Positions 1-5,441 of a stretch of 10,534 bases of DNA are shown here, piece by piece. A program made the position numbers and the translations under genes. How positions within the stretch are numbered: position 1 is the first letter of the stretch; every line of letters starts with the position of its first letter. Source of the stretch: Clostridiales bacterium (GTDB lineage: Bacteria > Bacillota > Clostridia > Christensenellales > Borkfalkiaceae); NCBI GenBank assembly GCA_021635425.1, contig JAJWOJ010000046.1:1-10534 (forward strand), read 5' to 3'. The notes beneath the pieces were generated by a model that ran no database searches, was not told where the DNA came from, and was given only the letters and a program-made list of their open reading frames with translations.

Positions 1-93
1 GGCATAATACACCCGTATATGGCGGTTGCGGAACAAAGTATTAGCCTGAAAACACACCGCAAGACCGAGGTTCGGATTATTCTTGGCTGGCAT
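1..93 (-). CDS. Unidentified gene, 5' end only (cut by window edge)
   Basis: An open frame starts at ATG 93-91 and stays open for 31 codons to the window edge. Its start reads MPAKNNPNLGLAVCFQ, too little to assign a family. A Shine-Dalgarno-like AAAGGA lies about 8 nt upstream of the ATG. It sits 19 nt after the stop of the glycosyltransferase gene on the same strand, so the two are probably co-transcribed. Its start region is the second copy of a perfect 15-bp tandem duplication (92-106 and 107-121). I infer a real gene from spacing, RBS and strand; there is no family evidence. Confidence 0.5.
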   Translation of the reverse strand, partial: MPAKNNPNLGLAVCFQANTLFRNRHIRVYYA

Positions 94-121
94 AATTTCA
101 TCCTTTATAATTTCATCCTTT
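92..121. repeat. Perfect 15-bp tandem duplication at a gene junction
   Basis: The 15-mer ataatttcatccttt occurs twice head to tail, at 92-106 and 107-121. On the minus strand the upstream copy supplies the last codons and TGA stop of the glycosyltransferase. The downstream copy supplies the AAAGGA ribosome site and the first two bases of the ATG of the next gene. This looks like a slippage or duplication event that changed the intergenic distance. Confidence 0.85.
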
Positions 122-931
122 AAACAAATTTTCGCAGCGATTCATGTAGTGAAGATACAATATTTTGAATCGGTTTGTATAGTTTTTCTTCCATGGTTTG
201 TTTTTGCCGCAGAAATGCAGAACGGAAGTGTTTTGCATAACGCCGTTAAGGTCGAATCTTCCGCTGCTTAGTATTTTATATTTTCCGTAGTTGCGGACGT
301 CGTAATTCCACACTTCGTCGGGAACGGCAAGAGTTTCTTTACCGTATAAAATATTGAAAACGTCCTGGTCGGGCAGAAGCAAATCTTTTTCTCTTTTACG
401 CACGCAATCGAAAACGTCTTCTTTTTTAACGATTTTTCTCGCCTTGTTAAGGTCGATGAGCATAACGCCCGTATTGAAATAATCGTTTTCGATTTTAAGC
501 CTTGCATAATTGACGTCGTTCATCATCGTCGTAAGCCCCGTATGCGAAGCCGCCGCGAACGTTTTTTCGTTAAGTTCGGTATTCCATAAATCTTTAAGCG
601 AGTTTATAATTAAAATGTCGGGGTCGAGATATAAAACGCGGTCGAGCGTATCGGGGAGAACGAGCGGAGAAAGCAGGCGAAAATACATTTCCTTAGGGTA
701 ACGCTTGCTCGAAGGGGCGTTTTCGAACAGTTTTTTATCCATTACGATAGGATTAAGGCTTGCGCCGAAATGAGCGCAAAGCGTTTTCAGTTCGTTTATC
801 TTCTCGTCCGCCATGCCGCTATGCAGCAGATATACTTCCGTATCGGTATCCGTATCGTTTAAAAAGAGCGAATACAGCATAACTTTGCACGGCTTAATAT
901 AATTTTCGTCGAGAGTAATCAATAATTTCAT
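113..931 (-). CDS. Family 8 (GT8, LgtC-like) glycosyltransferase
   Basis: A 272-residue retaining glycosyltransferase of the GT8 type, predicted to move a hexose from a UDP-sugar onto a cell-surface glycan or lipid acceptor at the cytoplasmic membrane. Family landmarks occur in order: the N-terminal LLITLDENY strand, the metal/nucleotide-sugar DxD motif in YLDPDILI (DPD at 103-105), YFNTGVMLIDL (151-161), PDQDVFN (187-193) and the C-terminal HFCGKNKPW metal-binding segment (239-247). Length is normal for the family and no membrane segment is obvious. The ATG at 931 is supported by AGGAG (941-945) with 9-nt spacing, and a consensus promoter lies upstream. Donor and acceptor cannot be read from the sequence. 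It may be a cell-envelope gene or a phage-linked cargo gene that alters surface sugars. Family assignment is firm; the role is inferred. Confidence 0.93.
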   Translation of the reverse strand: MKLLITLDENYIKPCKVMLYSLFLNDTDTDTEVYLLHSGMADEKINELKTLCAHFGASLNPIVMDKKLFENAPSSKRYPKEMYFRLLSPLVLPDTLDRVLYLDPDILIINSLKDLWNTELNEKTFAAASHTGLTTMMNDVNYARLKIENDYFNTGVMLIDLNKARKIVKKEDVFDCVRKREKDLLLPDQDVFNILYGKETLAVPDEVWNYDVRNYGKYKILSSGRFDLNGVMQNTSVLHFCGKNKPWKKNYTNRFKILYLHYMNRCENLFKG

Positions 932-964
932 GGCTGAATTCTCCTGAATCGGAAGTCGTCGGGG

Positions 965-996
965 TTACCGCTTATATTTTCAATTATAAACGGTAA
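965..996. promoter_or_regulatory. Inverted repeat over the GT8 -10 box, candidate operator
   Basis: The arms ttaccgcttata (965-976) and tataaacggtaa (985-996) are inverted copies with one mismatch in 12, separated by 8 bp. The repeat covers the -10 box and the expected transcription start, where a dimeric repressor would block polymerase. It is not followed by a T tract in either direction, so a terminator is unlikely. The cognate regulator is not in the window. The symmetry is seen directly; the operator function is inferred. Confidence 0.5.
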
Positions 997-1011
997 TCGC
1001 CCGATTGTCAA
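983..1011 (-). promoter_or_regulatory. Consensus sigma-70/sigma-A promoter of the GT8 gene
   Basis: On the minus strand TTGACA (1011-1006) is followed by a 17-bp spacer and TATAAT (988-983), a perfect match to the vegetative consensus. Transcription should start near 976, giving a leader of about 45 nt that contains the AGGAG ribosome site. Confidence 0.88.
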
Positions 1012-1089
1012 ATTTTCAGGTCGGTTTTATAACTTTTCGGCTTATTTTCAGATAGTATTCAATCGGAAAAATCTTTTATCATATAAAAA

Positions 1090-1869
1090 TGAAGTTGCCG
1101 AGTTTTTTCCGCGCACCGAAGAAGTGTGTAGCCCCATGCGGAAGTTGCCGTTTCCGTTTGCATGCTCTTTCGGATTTTCTCGACTTCCGTAAAACGGAGA
1201 ACTACGGCAAAATTTGCTGACGCAAATATGAACGACGGCAAACAAGTTGCCGCGTCGTTTCACGCACCGAAGAAGTATGCAGCCCCATGCGGAAGTTGCC
1301 GTTTCCCATATGTAACTGACAGGAAAGCAGAAGTGCGGGCGATGGGAGCCTACGGCAAGAATTTGCTGACGCAAATACGAACGACGGCAAACAAGTTGCC
1401 GCGTCGTTTCACGCAACGAGGAAGTATGTAGCCCCATGCGGAAGTTGCCGTTTCCGTTTGCATGCTCTTTTAGAAACTTTTGACTTCCGTAAAACGGAGA
1501 ACTACGGCAAAATTTGCTTGCGCAAATTGACGAACGACGGCAAACAAGTTGCCGCGTCGTTCCACGCACCGAAGAAGTATGTAGCCCCATGCGGAAGTTG
1601 CCGTTTCCCATATGTAACTGACAGGAAAACAGATGTGTGGGCGATGGGAGCCTACGGCAAGAATTTGCTTGCGCAAATTGACGAACGACGGCAAACAAGT
1701 TGCCGCGTCGTTTCACGCACCGAAGTAGTATAGCCCCATGCGGAAGTTGCCGTTTCCGTTTGCATGCTCTTTCGGAAACTTTTGACCTTCGTAAAACGGA
1801 GTTCCTCGGCAAGAATTTGCTTGCGCAAATTGACGAACGACGGCAACAAGTTGCCGCGTCGTTCCGCTT
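1090..1869. repeat. Tandem array of ~150-bp hairpin units with tRNA-Glu 3'-end cores
   Basis: About five full units plus a partial left one. The junction core gtagccccatgcggaa starts at 1128, 1279 (1 mismatch), 1428, 1581 and 1730 (1 mismatch), spaced 151, 149, 153 and 149 bp; the same 16-mer is the 3' end of tRNA-Glu at 1922. About 100 bp of each unit is shared and about 50 bp alternates between type A (contains gtttgcatgctctt and a ttccgt/acgga hairpin; from 1128, 1428, 1730) and type B (contains catatgtaactgacagg and gcgatgggagcctacgg; from 1279, 1581). The order is A-B-A-B-A. It has no plausible protein gene: long minus-strand frames run on through the terminator and tRNA. Possible natures are a stack of tRNA-targeted mini-elements, a local amplification, or a dispersed REP-like family. 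Confidence 0.9.
1212..1259. repeat. Hairpin pair of unit A1
   Basis: Hairpin 1 is atttgc-tgac-gcaaat (1212-1227). Hairpin 2 (1231-1259) has an 11-bp stem, aacgac + ggcaa against ttgcc + gtcgtt, with a 2-nt gc bulge and loop acaag. The same pair recurs at 1361-1408, 1511-1561, 1662-1712 and 1814-1863. Stems are retained while loops vary: tgac in the first two units and ttgc in the last three, and in the last unit hairpin 2 has a 4-nt loop. Confidence 0.75.
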
Positions 1870-1879
1870 AGGGGCATAC

Positions 1880-1920
1880 AAAAAAATACAGCACCACACA
1901 AGGTGGTGCTGTATTTTTTT
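1880..1920 (-). terminator. Intrinsic terminator of tRNA-Glu, possibly bidirectional
   Basis: An 11-bp perfect stem, tacagcaccac (1887-1897) against gtggtgctgta (1903-1913), encloses a 5-nt loop. It is flanked by seven A (1880-1886) and seven T (1914-1920), so either strand ends in a U tract. On the minus strand it directly follows the encoded CCA of the tRNA (1922-1920) and would end its transcript. On the plus strand it would stop leftover transcription from the array entering the tRNA antisense. Confidence 0.92.
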
Positions 1921-1994
1921 GGTAGCCCCATGCGGAATCGAACCGCAGATTCTGCCGTGAGAGGGCAGCGTCTTAACCGCTTGACCATGAGGCC
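1920..1994 (-). tRNA. tRNA-Glu (anticodon CTC)
   Basis: The minus strand folds as a 75-nt tRNA with encoded CCA. The acceptor stem GGCCTCA pairs with TGGGGCT (two G-U pairs), discriminator base A. The D arm has GTC/GAC, the anticodon stem is CTGCC/GGCAG with loop CTCTCAC giving anticodon CTC (glutamate, GAG codons). A 4-nt variable loop precedes the T arm TGCGG-TTCGATT-CCGCA. Its 3' 16 nt recur in every unit of the neighbouring repeat array. It has its own promoter and terminator. Confidence 0.95.
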
Positions 1995-2025
1995 GTTTTT
2001 TATCGTTATCGAAATCAGCTTGTTT

Positions 2026-2054
2026 ATGATAACATATTTTTTTGTATTTTGCAA
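2026..2054 (-). promoter_or_regulatory. Promoter of tRNA-Glu
   Basis: On the minus strand TTGCAA (2054-2049), a 17-bp A-rich spacer, and TATCAT (2031-2026). The expected start near 2019 leaves a leader of about 25 nt before the mature tRNA at 1994. It shows the tRNA keeps intact upstream DNA, so any phage junction must lie to the right of about 2055. Confidence 0.7.
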
Positions 2055-2147
2055 GTGTTTGCATGCCCGTTGCGGGAAAATTTTAAAATTTTGCCTGTCC
2101 GGAAAAGATTTGAATATTTTTTTTCAAAAAAAACGTTCACAGAAATC

Positions 2148-2175
2148 TTGCATATTTTATTTTTCGCGATATACT
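2148..2175 (+). promoter_or_regulatory. Possible promoter of the phage structural operon
   Basis: TTGCAT (2148-2153), a 16-bp AT-rich spacer and TATACT (2170-2175) form a reasonable vegetative promoter pointing into the phage genes. No other rightward promoter as good is apparent upstream of 2349. The leader would be about 165 nt and include the 2323-2340 hairpin. The area is AT-rich, so a chance match is possible. Confidence 0.4.
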
Positions 2176-2348
2176 TGCGCCGAAATCATTGCTCAGGGGG
2201 TGAATATCAAAAGGAATCGGGATTATTTCTGTCGGCTTGCAGGATGCGGGAGAAATTCCGCCCGGCGGACACGCGAGCTGATTAAGCTTATGCTTTTGCA
2301 AAATTTTATTCTCGGTTCTTTAGCCACAATCACTTGTGGCAAGGCTAT

Positions 2349-2645
2349 ATGGACGAGAAAACGAGACAAAAAATCGAAAAAGCCTTGGTGAAACGCGCTA
2401 TAGGCTATGACACTATGGAAACTATCGAGGAATTTTCGGAAGGCGAAGACGAAATGCGGCTCACGAAAAGAAAAGTGACGACGAAATCCGTTCCGCCCGA
2501 TATTTCCGCCGCAAAGCTGCTTTTCGACATGCAGAGTAGCGGCGAGGATATATCCGAGCTTTCCGATAAGCAACTCGAAGAAGAAAAACAACGACTTTTA
2601 AAATTATTGGAGGTTAAACCGAAAAATGAAAATCACGAACTGTAA
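2349..2645 (+). CDS. Small-terminase-like phage packaging protein
   Basis: A 98-residue charged protein. It resembles a short protein found before portal or terminase genes in clostridial phages: KALVKRAIGYDTMETIEEF (11-29), the RKVTTKSVPPDISAAKLL core (41-58), and a C-terminal LSDKQLEEEKQRLLKLLE helix (71-88). The VTTK-x-VPPD segment resembles the C-terminal part of small terminase subunits, which recognise phage DNA for packaging. No complete N-terminal helix-turn-helix is present, so the name is tentative. The ATG at 2349 has a weak AAGG (2341-2344) 4 nt upstream; an in-frame TTG at 2334 has no ribosome site and lies in a hairpin. It overlaps the next gene by 20 bp. Confidence 0.65.
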   Translation: MDEKTRQKIEKALVKRAIGYDTMETIEEFSEGEDEMRLTKRKVTTKSVPPDISAAKLLFDMQSSGEDISELSDKQLEEEKQRLLKLLEVKPKNENHEL

Positions 2646-2808
2646 CTGCGCAATAAAATGCGATGCGAGCGGATGCGGCAATCTTGCGAAGAAAGAGATT
2701 ACCTTTAAAGGAATCGAAACCGATTTAAGGCTTTGCGGCAAGTGCTACGAAGAGCTTTGCAACACTGTTTTTGCAGAAGTTAAGCAAAAGGAGAAAGAGA
2801 AAAAATGA
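2626..2808 (+). CDS. Cys-rich mini-protein, putative zinc ribbon
   Basis: A 60-residue protein with seven cysteines at 6, 8, 12, 17, 37, 40 and 45. The spacing C12-x4-C17-x19-C37-x2-C40 suits a small zinc ribbon, followed by a lysine/glutamate-rich tail. GGAGG (2609-2613) lies 12 nt upstream of the ATG, slightly long spacing. The gene is wedged between the terminase-like gene (20-bp overlap) and portal (4-bp ATGA overlap), so it is translated with the packaging genes. I do not recognise the family. Metal binding is inferred from cysteine spacing, and a role in packaging or head assembly is only suggested by position. Confidence 0.7.
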   Translation: MKITNCNCAIKCDASGCGNLAKKEITFKGIETDLRLCGKCYEELCNTVFAEVKQKEKEKK

Positions 2809-4661
2809 AAAGCGAAATTCCCACAACCCGAAAGAAAAAAGAGAATTTCCGCGATGAGGTTTTAAACGACCTTTTCGCCGATTTTTACAATCGGCAGGAC
2901 GAAAGGCGGAAGCTCGAAAAACAATGGGAACTCGACCTCGAATTTCTTGCGGGCAATCAATATTGCGAAATTTCTCCGCGCGGCGAAGTGGAAGAGGAAG
3001 AAAAATACTATTATTGGCAAAACAGGGGAGCGTTCAACCATATCGCGCCGATAATCGATTCGAGAGTGGCGAAGCTCACGAAGATGAAGCCGATAATGAG
3101 CGTTAAGGCGGCGGGCGCGGAAGAAAGCGACGTTAAAAACGCAAAACTCGCAACCGCGCTCGTCAATTCGTCCTATCAGAGGCTCAGCCTCGGCGACGTC
3201 ATATCAAAAACGACGGGATGGAGCGAATCGTGCGGGACGGGTTTTTATTTCATCGGCTGGAACCCCGACGCGGGCAAACTTCTCGGCGAAGTGGACGGCA
3301 AAAAAGTGTTCGAGGGCGACGTCGTCGTGGAGTCGGTTTCGCCTTTCGAGATTTATCCCGATTCGCTTTGCTATGAAAATATCGAAAGTTGCGAGAGCAT
3401 TATAAGAGCCAGAGCCATGAAAACGGCGGACGTAGAGAGGCTTTACGGAATTACCGTTGCGGGCGAAGACGTTAAAGTTTTCGGCGTTGATAAGGCGGCG
3501 ACGGGAAAATCGATCGTTCACGACAGCGTTCTGGTTCTTGAAAAGTACGAGCGTCCGACGGCGGATTTTCCCGACGGCAGACTTATCGTCGCATGCGAAA
3601 AAACCATTTTGTATATGGGCGAACTGCCGTATGTAAACGGCGTTGAGGGGCGGAGAGGTTTTCCGTTCGTCAAGCAGAATTCTATCGACAAAGCGGGTTG
3701 CTTTTTCGGTATGTCGATGGTGGAAAGACTTATCCCCGTGCAGAAAGCTTACAACGCGGTGAAAAACCGCAAGCAGGAATTTCTGAACAGACTTACCATG
3801 GGCGTAGTCGCCGTGGAGGACGGTTCGGTGGATACGGACGAGCTTGCGGAAGAGGGGCTGTCCCCGGGAAAAATCATCGTGTACAGACAAGGCGCCACCC
3901 CTCCCGCGCTTATGGGAACGGGAACGATGCCGACCGACCTTAACCGTGAAGAGGACAGACTTTTAAACGAGTTTATTCTCTTAAGCGGCGTGAGCGAATT
4001 TTCGCGCTCGACTGACGTTGCGGCGGGAACTTCGGGCGTTGCGTTGCAACTTTTAATCGAACAGGAAGACGCGCGCCTGAATGCCGTTACCGAAAACGTG
4101 AGGTCGGCTATAAGGGAAACGGCAAAGCAGATGATAAGGCTTTTCAAACAGTTCGCGACGTCTACGAGGCTTCTTCGCACGGCGGGCGAACAGGGTAAGG
4201 TCGAACTGTATTATTTCAATTCTTCCGACCTCGGTTCGGACGACGTCGTTTTCGATACCGAAAGCGAATTGTCGTACACTCCCGCACAAAAGAAAAGTGC
4301 CGTTTACGAACTTATAGACGCGGGTTTGTTAACCGATGACACGGGAAAACTCTCCGAAAGGACGAAGGCGAAACTGCTTGAAATTCTCGGTTTCGGGTCG
4401 ATAGACAATACGCTCGACATCGAGAGTTTACACATCAACAAAGCCGACGAAGAGAATCTTTCGGGATTCAAAAAACCGATCGTAGTTGACGAATACGACG
4501 ATCACGAACTGCATATCGCCGAGCATACGAGGTTCTTGCTTTCGGCGGAAAGCGAAGGGGTGAGAAACAACCCCGAAACAAAGGAAAACGCGCTCGAACA
4601 TCTTAGGGCGCATAAAACCATGGCTGCGGAAAACGCGGCGGAACAATTAAACAGATCATAA
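2805..4661 (+). CDS. Phage portal protein (podovirus/P22-like type)
   Basis: A 618-residue portal, the dodecameric ring at the capsid vertex through which DNA is packaged and ejected. Typical features are the N-terminal charged helix with RRKLEKQWELDLEFLAGNQY (residues ~35-54), the WQNRGAFNHIAPIIDSRVAKL stretch followed by TKMKPIMSV (~70-100), the GWSESCGTGFYFIGWN core (~144-160), the SVSPFEIYPDSLCYENIESC wing segment (~186-205), a clip/stem region with GMSMVERLIPVQKAYNAVKNRKQ (~300-323), and long C-terminal helices. Length lies between T7-like and P22-like portals. AAGGAG (2788-2793) precedes the ATG, which overlaps the upstream TGA. The next gene starts 14 nt after the stop. The large terminase expected upstream is absent. 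Confidence 0.88.
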   Translation: MKSEIPTTRKKKENFRDEVLNDLFADFYNRQDERRKLEKQWELDLEFLAGNQYCEISPRGEVEEEEKYYYWQNRGAFNHIAPIIDSRVAKLTKMKPIMSVKAAGAEESDVKNAKLATALVNSSYQRLSLGDVISKTTGWSESCGTGFYFIGWNPDAGKLLGEVDGKKVFEGDVVVESVSPFEIYPDSLCYENIESCESIIRARAMKTADVERLYGITVAGEDVKVFGVDKAATGKSIVHDSVLVLEKYERPTADFPDGRLIVACEKTILYMGELPYVNGVEGRRGFPFVKQNSIDKAGCFFGMSMVERLIPVQKAYNAVKNRKQEFLNRLTMGVVAVEDGSVDTDELAEEGLSPGKIIVYRQGATPPALMGTGTMPTDLNREEDRLLNEFILLSGVSEFSRSTDVAAGTSGVALQLLIEQEDARLNAVTENVRSAIRETAKQMIRLFKQFATSTRLLRTAGEQGKVELYYFNSSDLGSDDVVFDTESELSYTPAQKKSAVYELIDAGLLTDDTGKLSERTKAKLLEILGFGSIDNTLDIESLHINKADEENLSGFKKPIVVDEYDDHELHIAEHTRFLLSAESEGVRNNPETKENALEHLRAHKTMAAENAAEQLNRS

Positions 4662-4675
4662 AGGAGTGACGGGAA

Positions 4676-5365
4676 ATGGAGCGAACGGAAAATAAACAAA
4701 CAGAAAATGAACAAACGGAGGTTGCGGCGCACATCGCGGAGGCGAAAGAGAATACGGGCGCGGCGGCAACCGAAGTCTCGTTGGGAAAATTTAAGGACGT
4801 AGGATCGCTTCTTAAGGCTTACGAGAACTTAGAATCCGAATTTACCAGACGCAGCAGGAGACTAAAGGAACTCGAAGGGGAAGTCTTCAGGAATAAAGAA
4901 GAAATAACGCGGCGCGGCGCTTCTTCCGTAATCCCTAAGGGCTTGGGGGAAGGCTCTTCGCCCGAAAAGACGGACGAAACTAAAAACGGCGGCGGAAAAA
5001 AAGACAAACGTGAGGGGGATTTACCTGAAAACGCCGCCGCAAAAACGCCCGAAAAAGGGGCGGAGAGCGACGGGCGGATTGATGATGAAAATCGGAAATC
5101 TGCCCAAAAAGAAGACGGAAAAACAGACGATATAGCCGATTCGGCGGAAAAACCCGACGAAAAAGGCGAAAAAACAGAAAAAGGCGAGGGAGCGACGGAC
5201 GGGTATAACGCTATGGAAGAGATAATAAAGAAATATCTTTTGAGCATTATAAAATCCCGTCCGCCCGTAACGCCCGCGAGCGGTACGGCGGTGGTCGTGC
5301 CGCCGAGAAAACCGAAATCGTTTGAAGAAGCGGGAATGCTTGTTAAAAAAGATTTCGGGCTTTAA
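4676..5365 (+). CDS. Phage capsid scaffolding protein
   Basis: A 229-residue, very hydrophilic protein between portal and capsid genes, the usual place for a scaffold. Residues ~37-67 (LGKFKDVGSLLKAYENLE, then EFTRRSRRLKELE) match the predicted coiled-coil seen in many clostridial phage scaffolds. Residues ~75-175 are low-complexity Glu/Lys/Asp/Gly and probably disordered. The C-terminal segment (EEIIKKYLLSIIKS, then PPRKPKSFEEAGMLVKKDFGL) is the ordered end that may contact the capsid protein. AAGGAG (4661-4666) sits 9 nt before the ATG. No protease is visible, so whether the scaffold is cleaved or recycled is unknown. Confidence 0.8.
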   Translation: MERTENKQTENEQTEVAAHIAEAKENTGAAATEVSLGKFKDVGSLLKAYENLESEFTRRSRRLKELEGEVFRNKEEITRRGASSVIPKGLGEGSSPEKTDETKNGGGKKDKREGDLPENAAAKTPEKGAESDGRIDDENRKSAQKEDGKTDDIADSAEKPDEKGEKTEKGEGATDGYNAMEEIIKKYLLSIIKSRPPVTPASGTAVVVPPRKPKSFEEAGMLVKKDFGL

Positions 5366-5441
5366 AATCATTATTTAAACACAGCCTGCCTCGGCAAAAA
5401 AAACTCTCGGGCGGGCAAATAAAAAATCGGAGGATAATTAT
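5366..5441 (+). promoter_or_regulatory. Leader of the major capsid gene with a hairpin
   Basis: The 76-bp spacer can pair gcctgcc with ggcgggc (7 bp including one G-U) across an A-rich loop, ahead of the strong GGAGG ribosome site at 5429-5433 (8 nt from ATG). There is no T tract. It may be a 5' stabiliser or processing site for the capsid message; function is inferred. Confidence 0.35.

Larger units (their letters stand above)
1995..2348. other. AT-rich gene-free spacer between tRNA and phage operon
   Basis: No credible protein gene is seen on either strand. It holds the tRNA promoter, a 16-bp palindrome aaaattttaaaatttt (2077-2092), an eight-T/C/eight-A run (2117-2133), a possible rightward promoter, and a small hairpin gccacaa-tcac-ttgtggc (2323-2340) just before the first phage gene. 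If this is a prophage, its left boundary falls here. I see no copy of the tRNA 3' core to mark an attachment site on this side. Confidence 0.6.

Noticed and set aside
1090..1869. CRISPR array
   Set aside because: Repeats are ~100 bp with ~50-bp alternating, non-unique spacers, and no cas genes are nearby.
1048..2064. A 338-codon open frame on the minus strand across the repeat array
   Set aside because: It runs through the array, the terminator and the entire tRNA-Glu gene, has repetitive Cys/Arg/Ser-rich content, and unit lengths (149-153 bp) change its frame between copies. Openness comes from the repeat composition.
2334..2348. TTG start at 2334 for the terminase-like gene
   Set aside because: It lacks a ribosome site and lies in a hairpin; ATG 2349 has AAGG upstream, though weak.
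2200..2391. Small plus-strand gene from GTG 2200 (63 codons)
   Set aside because: No ribosome site at proper distance, no recognisable family, and it overlaps the terminase-like gene by 43 bp in another frame.
3204..3890. A 228-codon minus-strand frame inside portal
   Set aside because: Antisense shadow of a clear portal gene, with no ribosome site or family resemblance.
4819..5247. Ser/Phe/Pro-rich minus-strand frame opposite the scaffold
   Set aside because: Its composition is the complement of the Glu/Lys-rich scaffold codons; the similar frame opposite 9878-10330 is rejected for the same reason.
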